Below are positions 1 through 12,636 of a stretch of 64,000 bases of DNA, one piece after another (the first letter of the stretch is position 1; the number at the start of each line of letters is the position of its first letter). The stretch comes from Odiellus spinosus. Taxonomy: Eukaryota; Arthropoda; Arachnida; Opiliones; Phalangiidae. A program made the position numbers and the translations under genes. Under the pieces are notes generated by a model that worked only from the letters and a program-made list of their open reading frames with translations, had not been told where the DNA came from and made no database searches. Location: the NCBI GenBank assembly GCA_963920705.1, contig OY987233.1, positions 14,991,459 through 15,055,458 on the forward strand. Reading direction: 5' to 3'.

Positions 1-360
1 TTAAATAGAGATAAAATAGTTTAGCCAAACCATTATAGTGTCAAGTAGGAGGTTAAAAATAATGTCCTAGCATATCCGGAGATATTTTAACACCCCCGCA
101 ACAAGTGTAGAAACTTAACGGTCTTAGAAGGACGGAATGCCCACGCCAATATCAATCCATTCTAACCTTTTTCAAGGGAGAATGAAAGTGAAATAAAATT
201 AAACCGAATTGATTTTATTTTCTTAAATTAGTCTTAAAAATTCGTATTTATTATTTTTATTCAAGCAATTTTTACTAGACCGTATTACCACTATTAATGT
301 TTTATGAACGAATTTAACTTGACAAACTTCAAAATGATAATGTCAAAAATATAAAGGTCA

Positions 361-747
361 TCCGATATATGACGTAGTTTATTTCTAAAACGTAATTAAC
401 GATAATTTTTCACGCGAAAGGTAGTGGACTTTCCGGATTTAGTACTTTTACGAAAAAGACCGCGCGAAAGCGACCTTATCACTGGTGCCAGAACGCGCGA
501 GAATCAACTGCAGGCTCTACAATAACGAAATCACGCGACCATAGTGATGACGTAGAATTGAGGGAATTTTTATTTTATAAATTTTTAAATTTCGAAAATG
601 GTGATTATAAAATATGTATTTTTACTGTCGTGGTATGTATTTCTATGATATTTGTATATAAATTTTGAATCGTTTTTTAACGATCTTTCCGAAAATGCAA
701 CTCAATTACATTTAGAGTTCATGAAAAACTCGTGAGTCTCACTTTAA
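361..747 (-). mobile_element. R1 element copy (left end incomplete)
   Basis: R1 is a short non-autonomous DNA element of about 360-450 bp. Its ends are TTAA plus AGTGAGGCTGTCAC and the inverse. Its interior recurs throughout the window (GAGTAGCATTTTCGGAAAGATCG, then CAGTAAAAATACATATTTTA, then TCGCTTTCGCGCGGTCTTTT). This copy is reversed: it begins near ATGACGTAGTTTATTT and ends GTGAGTCTCACTTTAA. It encodes no protein. Confidence 0.75.
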
Positions 748-958
748 GCCAAACGTCCAAATAATTTTTTGAACAAATGTAAAACAATTTTTGACAGTTA
801 ATTTATTTTTTTTTAAAATAAAGTGTGACACTAATCCTTTAAAATATTTATATTTCAATATTTCATCCTCCCTTTATTGGATTAGTGAAGTTCAGGAATA
901 GGACTTGAACTGACCATTGGATTAATTTAAATGGAATAATCCCAAAATAGCAAAGGTC

Positions 959-983
959 TATATATATATATATATATATATAT
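959..983. repeat. (TA)12 microsatellite
   Basis: An uninterrupted TA run. Confidence 0.9.
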
Positions 984-1596
984 GAAGTCATTTTTGACGT
1001 CATCGTGGTTGTTTTGATCCGAGATAAGTTTTCATTATAGTTCAAAGATATCGCGCATTGATACGCAATGATAAACAACAATAGGGATTAAAATAATCGA
1101 AGGAAACTGTTCGCAAACAGCTGCGTATAAGATTATATTGAGGGGCAAGTATAAAAACAATTGAGATTCGCATTCTTGAAAAGGATATAAAATTCTATCG
1201 TAAAAAGTTTTTTTTCTATGAAGATTTGGGCTCTTTCTATGGTTGTAATTGAGGGAATATAAGGCAACTTGGTTCCCACCCCCGCAATAGTGTAGAAAGC
1301 GAGGTGGGGTTTGGGTTTGGGTTTGGGACTATGACGTCATTATCGCCCACGTTAAGCCGTCTTTTATGTATACGCATTGCGGGAAAGTGAACTTTAAGAA
1401 TGGCAAGGGTTGCATTACACCATATTAGTACCCATATGGTTCTCATCAGGGTTTATAGACAAATTCGCTGAGTTTTAAAAATCACTGACTTCAAGAGAAA
1501 TATTTTTTAATTACCATTTCTAAAATAAATAAATGAGATTCCCCGAAAATTTTTAGGATCTTCCTGACCATTTCTAAATAATTTCCCTGACCAATA

Positions 1597-1955
1597 AGTG
1601 AGGCTGTCACGGACTTTTCATGAACTCCAAATGTAAATTGAGTAGCATTTACTGAAAGATCGTTAAAAAACGTTTCAAAATATATATACATATGTCGTAG
1701 AACAAAATTACCGCGACAGTAAAAATACATATTTTATAATCGCCATTTTCGAAACTATTCAAATAAATTCCCGCAATACTACGTCATCGCTCTATGGTCG
1801 CGTGATTTCGCTATTGTTGATTGTCACGCGTTCTGTCACCAGTGATAAGGTCGGTTTCGCGCGGTCTCTTTCGTAAAAGTACTTAATCAAGAAAGTCAAC
1901 CACCTTTCGTATTAAAATTATCGTTAATTACGTTCCAGAAATAAACTACGTAAAT
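1597..1955 (+). mobile_element. R1 element copy, 3' end missing
   Basis: It starts AAGTGAGGCTGTCACGG and follows the R1 interior through CGTTAATTACGTTCCAGAAA. The 3' terminus is lost. Open frames here are not genes. Confidence 0.75.
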
Positions 1956-2009
1956 AATCTCATCTAATTTTGTCTTTAAATTGCCTAAACAAAATTCCCT
2001 GACAATTTG

Positions 2010-2170
2010 ACGTAATTATGTATAATTTCCCTAACCTCTTTCTGTCTTTAAATTATCTAGACAAAATTCCCTGACAATTTGACTTAATTTTGCACAATTT
2101 GATTTAATTTTGCACAATTTGCCTAACTTGTTTTTCTCTTTAAATTGTCTAGATAAAATTATCTGACAAT
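2010..2170. repeat. Degenerate tandem repeat
   Basis: About three units of TCTTTAAATTGYCTARACAAA followed by ATTCCCTGACAATTTGA. Confidence 0.55.
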
Positions 2171-2413
2171 TTTATCAACAATCTAACTAAATCTAGTAAA
2201 TATATGGCTTATATGTTATATTCCTAGACAAACTAATCTTTAAATCCAGCAAAATCTATAGTAGCTAATAATTGACTTATATAGGCCAAAAAAGTTAACT
2301 TCTAACAAGAAGGTTCTAGAATACTAAATGATTTGATCAATAAATTACACACTTGGGGAGTCAGTCCTAACAATACAACTCGCAAACGAAAAAACTACTT
2401 ATTTCATAAAACC

Positions 2414-2881
2414 TTAAAGGGAAAATGAAAAGGACAATGAAGTAATTTTTTTAAATGATTCTGCTTCTAAAAATAAGATAAGTTTGTGTAGTAAAACATT
2501 CCGGAAGTCTGAATTGAACAAACAAATCAGAAACCTTCTGATTTTGCCATAGAATTAAAATAAAAACTTTCAACCAATCAAAAGACGCCTCCTGTATCTT
2601 TAGTTTAATAAAATCCCCTTGACACGTGCTGCGGCATTCATTCTTCGAACAACAACGCGTGTCGCGGATATTTTACTTATGGTCAATGGTAACAGGGAAG
2701 TCTTCTGATTGGTCGAAGGTTCTCCTTTTAATTCAAAGCCTAAAATCTGAACATTTTCCCATTTTTTGAGCAATTTAGACAAGCACATTTCCAGATTGTT
2801 TTAATCCACGCAGACGAGTCTTATTTTTAATAGAAGAATCAATAAAAAAAAAAATTACATTCCTTTTCATCTTCCCTTTAA
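2414..2881. mobile_element. Fold-back element, TTAAAGGGAAAATGAAAAGG type
   Basis: The left end is TTAAAGGGAAAATGAAAAGG and the right end the inverse of TTAAAGGGAAGATGAAAAGG. The arms pair far inwards (TTTTAATTCAAAG, GAAGTCTTCTGATTGG and GCTGCGGCATTC facing partial inverses). A 62-codon minus-strand frame inside follows the repeat, not a gene. Related pieces lie at 22705-22935, 24655-24718 and 26000-26060. Confidence 0.65.
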
Positions 2882-3085
2882 AGAGAATCTTTTTTAAAGA
2901 CAAGGGAACCTAGAGTTTTGTTTCATCTGAATAAAGCCCGAGAAACCTTATGAGCTAAAAGAGAATTTATTTTCCTAAGGATTCCCCGAAAATATTGCGC
3001 AACGTTTGGTAGAAAACATGTTACTAAATATTATTACTGAGATTTAAGCAATAGTCTATAGAGTTAGGCCTTCTTAGAATTTAAA

Positions 3086-4900
3086 TTTTAAAGGGGTAAT
3101 GAAGTCAAACACGTGTTATTATCAATTCATTATAAACCTAAAATTATTTTATTCTCAAGGTAGTATTTCCCGGGGTAATAATATTTCATATATAGCCAGA
3201 GCACCACCCTTAAGTGGGTAATTATATAGCATTATATGACGGATTGCCTAGAAGAAATTTATGACAAATTAGTTTTTTTAAAAACCCAGGTACAATGTCC
3301 TTAAAGGAATCCTACTAAAACAAAATATTTTAAGTACTCCTTAAATACTTTAAACTTAGCTTCCGATAATTTAATTTAATTTAAGTGGGGGATTAAAAAA
3401 ATTAAAAGAACAAGTAAAGAGATTATAAAGTTAATTGTTGCTAATTAACTTGAAATTAATTTAAATACGTAAATTTAAAGTACTGGTAAAGTATTTATAA
3501 GTTTAATTGTTGCTAATTATTGTTTAATTAAATTAAAATCGGGTAGAACGTACGTGTAATTAATTTTAAATTTAATTATTGCTATTTAATGTTTATTTAA
3601 TTAAATTAAAATCAGGTAGAACGTAATTAAAGTGCAAGTAAAGTAATTGTAGATTTAATTATTACTAATTACGGTTAATTTTTATTCATTTTAAAGTTTA
3701 GCTAAATTCAATCAAATCAATAATTAAATTATATATTATTAACCAATTTATTATAATGCATTTACCCTTTGTCATCTTAAGTTAATTTCACTCAAATAAC
3801 TTATTTAATTATCCAATTTCGAGGTCGAATTAAAATTAAATCATTAACCTGCCAAACACATCATGCTAATTAAACTAAAATTTAAATATAATTATATCCA
3901 AATGAATTTAAGATTTTTAATAATTGTTTTGAACCCTTTAAATACTACTAAATTAAATTTCAATTAAACCAATATTAAATTAATAGTATTTAAAGTTAAT
4001 TATTATATTTCTCGGATCATTAAAATAATTTTATTCGAACTTGAAAAAAAAAGCTGCGAAACTAAAAACAAATATTTAACTTAAATTAAAATTAATCATC
4101 TATTTTTGAGTTAATTACTTAATTTCGAAGATATTTAATTTAATTTAAACTTTATAAAATGCCAATTAAAAAAAAATTATACCCAAAAAGGTCTATTTAA
4201 TTATAAATGATTAAATTTAATTGCAATAATACTTAGAAATAGCCAAAAATATGGTGGAATTCACTAGGGAAATATGACATATGTCAAATAATGAGGATCT
4301 TCAAATTTAAAAAAAATCAAAGATAAAAATTATCTTATTTCTATAATCAATCTCAATTTGAATTTACAGCCCGTACAAACCTAGGCTTCCCATTATTTCT
4401 AGGTAACTAGGGTATTAAAATAAAAGGGGGAATAAGATTGCACGCGCTGTAAACTATAAAATGAGATTAAAAATTAGATTGGAGCGCGAGCCAATATCAC
4501 GAGCTTCGGTTATTAAAATCAGTTTGAGTTTACAGTGAGTTAAAAGTAAGGCACCCATTTATCTCTAAGAAACTAATTTATAGGTATTAAAACAAAAGTT
4601 TAGATTTATTAGTGCTGCAAACAGAAGAGTAAAAACCGTCCTTTATCTGAAATTTATTTTCCTTACAGGACCCAAACTTTGACTAGCCTATATGATACAT
4701 ATCTGATACGACTTCAAACGGTTCAATCTTAATAATTATTAATATATAACGAATTTGTATTGAAAATCATAGACACTCACACTAGCTTTTGATGCAAATT
4801 CCGATTGATTTTCAGTAATTTACATATATGTATGTACTATTTTAGGAATCAGCCATCCAAATAATTATTTAAAGGGTAAGTAACACGTTATTTTATTATT
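3086..4900. other. A+T-rich tract without recognised genes
   Basis: TTAATT/AATTAA dominates, with a loose tandem repeat at 3360-3680 (GTAAAGTATTTATAAGTTTA, TTGTTGCTAATT). It may be intron of the gene whose first exon is 6283-6372, but no exon was recognised. Confidence 0.4.
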
Positions 4901-4926
4901 TAAAAGTGTTAGTGACACTTATAGGA

Positions 4927-5308
4927 TTTAAAGTGAGGCTGTCAAGGATTTTTCAGGAACTCCAAATGGAAAGATTGTTTGTTCATAAACGATTTAAAAT
5001 TTATATACGTATGTCATAAAACAAAATTACTGTGACAGTAAAAATACATATTTTCTACCTGAGCAATTTTAAAATAAAATACTACGTCATCACTATGGTC
5101 GTGTGATTGCACTATTGTAGAGCTTACCATCGATTCTAACGCGTTATGGCACGAGTGATAAGGTCGCTTTCGCGCGGTTGTTTTCTTAAAAGTACTTAAT
5201 CCAGTAATTAATACGATAACCGTAAAAATAAGGCCCTACATATTTTGGGCATTTTAATTGTATGATAAAACTAAAAATTCAATCCATTGGTGACAGCCTC
5301 ACTTTAAG
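4927..5308 (+). mobile_element. R1 element, complete with both ends and TTAA flanks
   Basis: The left end is TTAAAGTGAGGCTGTCAA, the right end GTGACAGCCTCACTTTAA. TTAA stands outside both inverted ends, consistent with the TTAA target duplication typical of piggyBac-type transposition. It is about 380 bp with no coding capacity. Confidence 0.8.
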
Positions 5309-6282
5309 AAAATGAATGGTAGTCCAAAAATCTAGTTAATCAAGAAGAAACACTCGGATATTTGATAAAAATTGGTTAATAATCAGCTACATTTCGAAAT
5401 TGACAGGCTGTTCCACATCTCCCCCAAACTAAAGCTGATTTAATTGTAGTTTAAAATTCTATTCTGATGAAATTTTGGTATCTATCTTAAACTTATTTAA
5501 CTATTTTAAATAAAATTTAGGGGTTTATAGAAAATGGTTAGTAATGAGGGTTAATGTCTTAATTATGCCCATTTCTAAGTCTATCTAAAATGGTGGATAT
5601 TAAGTTTAATCAAAATCCTACATGTTTAACATCAAAATTGAAGCCCACTTCATGATAGTGATAAAAAACTATGCAAAACTGCGTAGTAAGACACGAAGAA
5701 GCAGAAATCGTTTTGATTTTAGACCTATTTTAGTCTAATTTCGGTCTATTTTAAATATTTTAGACTAAACTAATTGATAAAATTTAAAATCTAATTAAAT
5801 GTCTGAAAAGGTTTATAATGGCTGGAAATGTAAAATTAATCATTTATATTATATGCCAATAAAAATATTCCAGCGAATAAAACTCCCTAAAACCGACCAA
5901 ACCCTTTTAAACATTGACCTTAATTCCGAATGACCCTTAATATACGACGCTCATAGTCCTAAAAACTAAGTGAAATACAGCACGAAAAATCACATCAACA
6001 GGTGTTTATTTACCCAAGTAATTTTCCCGTCAAATGTTCTGCAAAACATTTGAAAACTTCCCCAAAACTTTTATACCAAACCAGCTTCCGGTTAAAACCG
6101 ACAATTTAAACCACAAATATCCTGTTTTAAACCCTTTAAATCGCATAATCATAAATATGTTAAAAAAAAATAATCTTAATGTACCGGCTTTAGATAACTG
6201 GTTAAAACATTAACCAAGGCTTAACGAAAACTTACAATTCACGGTTAAAAATAAAATGTAATAAAAATAAATTGAAACTTAC

Positions 6283-6372
6283 CGAATCGAAGGATTCATT
6301 GGCCCACAAATCTTTTATATCACTCTCAACTATGTCATACAGAGACTTGTCAACCTCTATTGTGTCCATCAT
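6283..6372 (-). CDS. First coding exon of an unrecognised gene
   Basis: Reading leftwards, ATGATG opens a 30-codon frame: MMDTIEVDKSLYDIVESDI, then KDLWANESFDS, ending exactly at the donor GTAAGTTTC in phase 0. An in-frame TGA lies 11 codons upstream of the first ATG, so the start is local. The acidic peptide is well structured (many D, E and S residues), and the DNA just upstream is the most G+C-rich, CpG-containing part of the first 10 kb, as expected of a promoter. The next exons would lie to the left (below 6277) or outside the window, and I could not find them. The product is unknown. A plus-strand open frame over the same bases is its shadow. Confidence 0.6.
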
Positions 6373-6549
6373 GGTTAGGCTTAGTTCAAAATCGGCGTCC
6401 AGGGTTCAAAGGTTGTTGAAACCGGCACGCGCCGACCCGATAATAAAATTAACTACGCGAATTAGGCTTAAGTTGCGAGCCTAATTTCTCGTTATATCCG
6501 CACAATTGATGGTTAAATCCAGGCGATGATTATATTTTGACACAATCCT

Positions 6550-6770
6550 AAGGAATCCAGGGATGTCTCAAACAAAAATCTTGCGCGCAGAATTAGTTGC
6601 ACGCAAATAAAATCACGGAAAATTCACGAGCACCACCCGTAACGTTCGGCCGCTACGGCGAAACTAAACTTTTCCGAAAAAGCACGGCGCGCGCTAGCTC
6701 TCTCGGCCCCAGCAAGCTCGTTCATTGACTTCGCCTCCTAAAAGCGCATTTGGCGCATGCGTACAACGAT
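6550..6770 (-). promoter_or_regulatory. CpG-rich likely promoter with an NRF-1-like site
   Basis: This stretch is rich in CG dinucleotides, with repeated GCGCGC, ACGGCGCGCGC and CGGCC, against an otherwise A+T-rich background. It ends with TGGCGCATGCGTAC (from 6751), one step from the NRF-1 consensus. It lies 180-400 bp upstream of the coding exon at 6283-6372 and probably holds its start site. No TATA box was seen. Confidence 0.45.
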
Positions 6771-6959
6771 ACGATATCTGCAAAAAGAAAGACAAGTAGG
6801 AAAAAGGCTTAGAATCTTTAGATTTTCATTAATTAGATATAGATTTAAATTAATTTTAAAAGATTGCTATGATACGAAATTTAAACAAGAATATTTTACG
6901 TTATTTTCAATTAATTTCATTAGATTTAAATACGTTTTAAGGGTTTGTTTTTAAATATG

Positions 6960-8290
6960 TTAGGGTTTTATTTTCGAAAAATGGTTTAAATTTGGAGAAA
7001 CAGCGACCTCCTTTGAGATTTAAACGCATTCCAATAGATTTAAAGGGTTATTGACATATTTATATTAATCGGAAAATTTAATTAGACCATAATTTAGCAA
7101 AATTAAAATCCATTATAATATCATTATTTAAAGTTGGAATTTGGCCTAATTAAGCTCATTTTCGAGCTTTAAACAAAATCTACCCATAACAACAACAATA
7201 AAATTGATTAAACTCACGTTTAGGCCTATTTAAACCATAAATAGACCAAAAAATCGGAATAAAATTAAAAAATTAATAATTTTGTTAATTTTAATCCGAA
7301 TTTGCTCTGATTTGGACACGACAATAAATTTAATTAATACAATATTTAGTTAAATTTTGACCTTAATAATAAGTCTCAATAATCTCGATAAAAAATTAAA
7401 ATTCGCAAATTTGTTAATTTGGCCTAATATTTAAATTAGTATTAATAGTTTTAAACATACTAATTATTTTTCTTGGCTACAATTTGTTTGAATATTAATT
7501 TATATATAGTACGATTATTACACTAACTTTATATTAAAATTTAGACCAAATTTGATCAAAATTAGACCATAATTAGTCCTAAATATCAGAATAAAACTAA
7601 ACCATTTTAATTTTGTTAATAATACTTCAAATTTGACTTAATTTGTTTCATTGTGAAGCTCTAAATAAGGTTTATCTAGAACTACAGCAATATAATTTTA
7701 ATTATATTAGAATTAAGGCCAAATTCTATCATTGTAATTAAACATTTTCACCATTCATAAAAAAATTATAAAATTTCTCACACCTAGATCGTAAAAACAA
7801 TATCACCCAAATGATATTTGAAATTAGTATAAGGGAACTTTATGACCTTTTTGACAAAAATATAATTATATATTTCTTTAATTAACCATATTAAAATTTG
7901 ATAATTAATAGACGGCGAAGCTCGTAATTAAATGACGCTTAATGACTAATTGACATTTTATAAGACCCCCGAAATTTTTTCAAGTACCCCGCGCACCTTC
8001 ATGAATAAAATTAATTAAACTCTATATTAATTTTGACGCCCTTTAGAAGTCGGGAAATATATTTCAGATTTTTTTTCTTCGACTATTAATTATTATTTAG
8101 GCTCTATTATTAGTGTTCAAAAGAGGGCTGTTAATGACTTCTTTGTACTAAAAGTAGTTCATATATACTTTAATATTGCGTATAAATCCGCCTAATATTC
8201 GTCACCTATTGTAAATTATACATTGAATATAACTTTATGAATGAACTTCATATCTAAAGGGTTAGTTACCTAATAATTAAAATGACTAGC
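6960..8290. other. A+T-rich intergenic DNA, nothing recognised
   Basis: The stretch upstream of the CpG promoter region holds only TTAATT-rich sequence with recurring TTTAAAC and CCTAATT words. Confidence 0.4.
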
Positions 8291-8297
8291 TAAATAG

Positions 8298-8655
8298 ATA
8301 AAGTGAGGCTGTAACGGATTTTTCAAATGGAAATTGAGTAGCATTTTCGGAAAGATCGTTAAAAAACGATTCAAAATATACATACATATGTCATCTTACA
8401 GTAAAAATACATATTTTAAAATCGCCATTTTCGAAAATATTTAAAATAAAATTTCTCCGTCTTCACTATGGTCGCGTGATTTCGCTATTGATAAGGTCGC
8501 TTTCGCGCGGTCTTTTTCGTAAAAGTACTTAATCCACTATCTTTCGTATGAAAATTATCGTTAATTACGTTCCAGAAATAAACTACGGAAATAAATTACC
8601 TATATGTTATTGATATTTTTAAAAAATTAAAAAATGGTAACACCTTCACTTTAAA
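8298..8655 (+). mobile_element. R1 element, both ends present
   Basis: It starts AAAGTGAGGCTGTAACGG and ends GGTAACACCTTCACTTTAA. A segment around the locus of the first palindrome is deleted relative to other copies. Confidence 0.75.
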
Positions 8656-9057
8656 TTGATGATTTTGATGAAATTTAAAAGCAACATGGTCTATTTATTT
8701 TAAATGCAAAATATTAGTTTCTTTTCCTCAAAGGGGTACCATAGTTATTTCGGAAGTAGTTAATTAAATGTTTGTTTATATTTATTTTTGTTGAATACTC
8801 GTTGGGCCAAGTCAGCTCTTTTATCATTATCTTAGTTCTAATTCGCGTTATACAATACAGCCGGAAATTTATTTCAATTTTATTTTTGTATCATATTCAT
8901 ATTAAAAGTTTCCTCGTACACTTTTTTTTTAGACAACAAAAGTTCTAAATGGTCAAATTTATTTAATTTTATGTGGTAGCGGTTTACCGGTAATTTATTT
9001 CCAACCAAGGAATAATGTACATTGTACTGACTAATAAATGGAAGTATTAAGGCCCCG

Positions 9058-9830
9058 AAATTTAGATCAAGCATCAAAAATACCATTTCTGAATTTTTAG
9101 GCATGAATATTAACACTGTTTACCCGAAATAAAAATGGTCAGAATTTTTTTATTTAAAGTACGAGATTAAAACCAATGGTACCAGGAGATATAAGAGATT
9201 GTGTAGACTAGTCCCTGAACCTATTAGTATCTACATATATCAAGATTGACCATCAAAAATTTTTGAATTTTTAGGCGTCAATATTATGAGCCCCGCTAAC
9301 CAGAATTAAAATGGTCAGAACTTTTTAATTTCAAGTAACAGATTAAAACCAATGGTACCAGGAGATACTAGACATTGTGCAGACTAATCCCTTGATGTAT
9401 TAGTACCGTCAAATATTAAGAGTGACCATAAAAAAATACCATTTTTGAATTTTTAGGTGTCAATATTTAGAACCCCGATAACCTGAACTAAAAATGGTCA
9501 TAACTTTTTAATTTCTAGTACCAGGTTAAAACCAATTTTACCAGGAGATATTAGACATTGTGTAGACTAATAACCGAATCTATTAGTACCGACATATATC
9601 AAGATTGACCATTAAAAATAACATTTTTGAATTTTTAGACGTAAGTATTTATGAACCTCGATAGCCAAAAATAAAAATGGTCAGAACTTTTTAATTTCAA
9701 GTACCAGGTTAAAACTAATGGTACCAGGAGATACTGGGCATTGTGTAGACTAATCCCTGAATGTATTAGTACCGTCAAATGTTAAAATTTACCATCAAAT
9801 TACCATTTCAAAGCCATATGTACTACGAAA
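9058..9830. repeat. Tandem array, about 184-bp unit, four copies plus
   Basis: Each unit contains CCATTTTTGAATTTTTAGGC, AAAATGGTCAGAACTTTTTA, AAACCAATGGTACCAGGAGA and ACATTGTGTAGACTAATCCC. The copies begin near 9060, 9250, 9430 and 9610 and decay at 9790. No long frame is shared by the copies. Confidence 0.75.
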
Positions 9831-10089
9831 TTTAGAATCATTCAAAGATCGTAACTGAATATCTTTATTCACAGACATATTTATGAATGAAATCGAAGTT
9901 AAACCTTATCGATTGTGGTTTAAAAAAGTGCCGATTTCATTAAAATTTAAATAAAATTGCTGATTTTTTGATTTATTTGAGAAACTACACGATCAGCATT
10001 CATTCATTGATAATAATTAACTTTAATCTTACATTTAAAAAGAGAAAATGAAACGCATAAAATTAATAAAAATAAAAGTATGTGTTAAA

Positions 10090-10230
10090 TCTCGTTAATT
10101 ACGTTACATTTTTTTTACTAATGCGTCCATCCAGAGGTATAAAATTTTGAATATGTCGCTTTAATAGTATGATAAAACTAAAAATATAATCCAGAGGCAT
10201 TCCAAAAACATGGTTACAGCCTCACTTTAA
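10090..10230 (+). mobile_element. R1 element, 3' fragment
   Basis: Only the last 140 bp remain, from CGTTAATTACGTTAC to GGTTACAGCCTCACTTTAA. Confidence 0.65.
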
Positions 10231-10689
10231 CAAACCAAATTGTTTGATCATTTCATATTCCCTTTAAAATCATATTTTAAACACTATACAATCCCTTTAT
10301 CTACGGACAAATCAGTAAATTTTATAACGATAACTATATTCCTAGTTGAATGGATATAAGTTCTTGGATATATATTTTTCTTACGTGATTTACGATTGGA
10401 AATTAAAGAAACTTGAAATTATAATTAATTGGAGTTGATTTTTAATTGTCTAAGTTATGGGCGTCATTGTTAGAATACAAATGTAGTTGCGGCTTTTTCT
10501 TATTTATAATCAAAACCCAATCTAAAATATTAAAACGATAGGTCAGGTTTTGAATTCGGGAAGAAAAATCGAACGGTGAACTTCAAACAATTAATGAGCA
10601 TAGTAATTATATTCCAATTATATCGCCAAAATCGGGTTTAAGTTGTCAGTAAGTACAAAGCTAAGATCCTTTTTACTCAATACTAGCAA

Positions 10690-11064
10690 AAGTCTATCAC
10701 TTTATTCCATAAAAGTAAACAATACCTCGTAACTTAATACTATCAGCAAAGGTCCGGGTAAATGTACCGGCAGATTCTGATTCCAGACACTCTAGCGGCC
10801 GTAGTCCGTGTAAATAGTGAAATCGGAAGCGCCCCTCTTTGGCGAAATTACGGAGTTGGGAGGGAAGACAATATAGCCAAGCGCGGCCCGCCTAAATTAA
10901 GTCCCTCTCTCTTGACTCAAAATATCGAGGATGAGTCCAAATAACTCGAGCCACACAGGGGTGATGACTTTTTTGACTATTTTTAAGTGATGGACTATGA
11001 CGTTTACCCCGACCTTTGCTGACAGTATTAAGCTACTTAGTTTTATGGAATAAAGAGACACTTT
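10690..11064. mobile_element. R4 element (long TIR), diverged copy
   Basis: It is nearly the same as 63445-63824: AATACTATCAGCAAAGGTCC, GCCAAGCGCGGCCCGCCTAA and ACTCAAAATATCGAGGA are shared. The left end is intact (AAGTCTATCACTTTATTCC); the right inverted end is eroded after AGCTACTTAGTTTTATGG. A 60-codon open frame in it also occurs interrupted in the other copy and is not taken as a gene. Confidence 0.75.
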
Positions 11065-11067
11065 TGA

Positions 11068-11395
11068 TACTACCAAGAATACATTCAGGTTCCATAAGAA
11101 TATGGTAGCATAGCTTTAGCCTCTGGTACCATCCTCCCAAACTTTGTAACAAAAGTTCGTCTGCAATTTTCGCAACATTTGTACGCTTAAATCTTTTTTC
11201 GGTCGGCTCCATTTTTATTACCCAAAATATTATGTCAAGGTCGTTATTGGCGCGGGTTAATAATATAATGTCAGGAGCGATTTACTTGAAAAATCGATTC
11301 GAAGCGGACGAACTATTGCTACAAAGTTTGGGAGGATGGTTATTGAATCGCGCCCTCCCATATTCTTATGGAACCTGAATGGATTCTTGATACTA
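11068..11395. mobile_element. Inverted-repeat element next to R4
   Basis: The arms pair TTCAGGTTCCATAAGAATAT (left) with its inverse (right, 11361-11380). Further in, ACCATCCTCCCAAACTTTGT on the left pairs with ACAAAGTTTGGGAGGATGGT on the right. The core is G+C-richer and unique. No protein is encoded. Confidence 0.7.
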
Positions 11396-12006
11396 CCTAT
11401 TAACCTAGTCAAAAATGACGGTCAGTGAAAAAAAAAATTACAATAGACACTAAAATTATTTAGAATGTCTGATAACTTTGAATTTGTGAATGGGAGTTAA
11501 CTGTACAATTGTCCAATAAGAAAATTTTATAATTTTACTTCCTAGTGTCCCTTTCGTTGTTCAACATAGAAAGAAAATTATAATCTCCAAATCTCTAATC
11601 TCCAAAACATATAATAATTAAATTCGGCTTAGGCCCCCAAATAGGGATAAAACGATATCCCCCAACTAAATAACCATGGATATGGACTAATTAGGATCTG
11701 GGGAGTTCAAAAAATTTATGTTCCCTTTCAAGGTTGCAAAGGTCGATAGAATAACACCGACTAAAACAAGATAAATTTCCTATTAATTAAAATATTTTAA
11801 ACTTTGTTCCGATTGACGGAAATGCTGGAGGTCTTTATATTAAAGTCCAATATTTTAATATAAAATTATTATTCATTTTAATTTAGGATGTTGATTTCAA
11901 AAATAAAATTGTTACAACAATTTTGGTTTCACGGCCAAGGGCGCTCGTGTCAAAGTATAAATAATATTTTATAATATCATTTCCCTAAACAAAATTTAAA
12001 GGAATA

Positions 12007-12329
12007 TTAAAGGGAAACTCGGAGCTAAAAATGGAACAGATTTTGAATTTATATTCGAAATCACCGGATGCCAAGAAACGTATTCGAGAATTTTCATACA
12101 ACTTTTAGATACATTTTTTGTGTTTAAATTAATTTCTAAAGTTTGGTCAAATTTGAATAAAAGTAAATATAAATTCGGGCCAATCATATTATTTCAGCCT
12201 TCAACAGCGCTTGTAATGTCTTAACATTTAAAGAATAGGCCGGAGTTTGATGTCTAAGGTCTTAGACATTGAAAATTCAACCTGACTCAAAATATCAAGA
12301 TAAATTGAAATCGTTTAGTTTCCCTTTAA
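12007..12329. mobile_element. TTAAAGGGAAACT-type element
   Basis: The left end is TTAAAGGGAAACTCGGAGC and the right end the inverse of TTAAAGGGAAACTAAACG, giving 13 bp of exact inverted repeat with TTAA outside. The left arm recurs reversed at about 31660-31715 (CATTTTAGCTCCAAGTTTCC), and part of the right arm near 31866-31935. The 63-codon open frame in it is not a gene. Confidence 0.6.
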
Positions 12330-12548
12330 ATTCCATTTGGAAATCGTGAAAAATTTGTGTCAGCATCTCTTTAAATAAATTAAATATTCTAATTATGGTC
12401 TTATGTACAATATATAGCACTAATTAAATCACAAACAACTCGGGAAAAAATAAAAACATTGTTAGCAATAAGAGGGATACAAGTTACAATTGCATCATGT
12501 TGTAGATAATGAACAACATCCCAATTAATTTTAATTAACAGCTAAGCT

Positions 12549-12557
12549 TATAAATAG
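12549..12557 (+). promoter_or_regulatory. TATA box of the small secreted-protein gene
   Basis: TATAAATAG lies 88 bp upstream of the ATG at 12637. This spacing suits a transcription start near 12580 followed by a short leader of about 55 bases. It is the best-placed core promoter motif in the window and supports the gene model that follows. Confidence 0.65.
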
Positions 12558-12636
12558 GAGAGACGTAATTTTTTTCGTCGGAAAATAATTATTTGGAAAA
12601 GAAAATATCCAAAATAGTGTAACCTTACATTTAAAT

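Noticed and set aside
1305-1327. GGTTTGGGTTTGGGTTTGGG resembling a telomere repeat
   Set aside because: Only about three units, not extended, and not the common arthropod TTAGG motif. Probably a chance microsatellite.
2600-2788. 62-codon minus-strand frame (MCLSKLLKKWENVQ...)
   Set aside because: It lies in the arm of a fold-back repeat, and related copies at 22.7 kb and 26.0 kb do not keep the frame.
10762-10944. 60-codon frame in the R4 copy
   Set aside because: The other R4 copy at 63.4 kb has indels and substitutions that break it.
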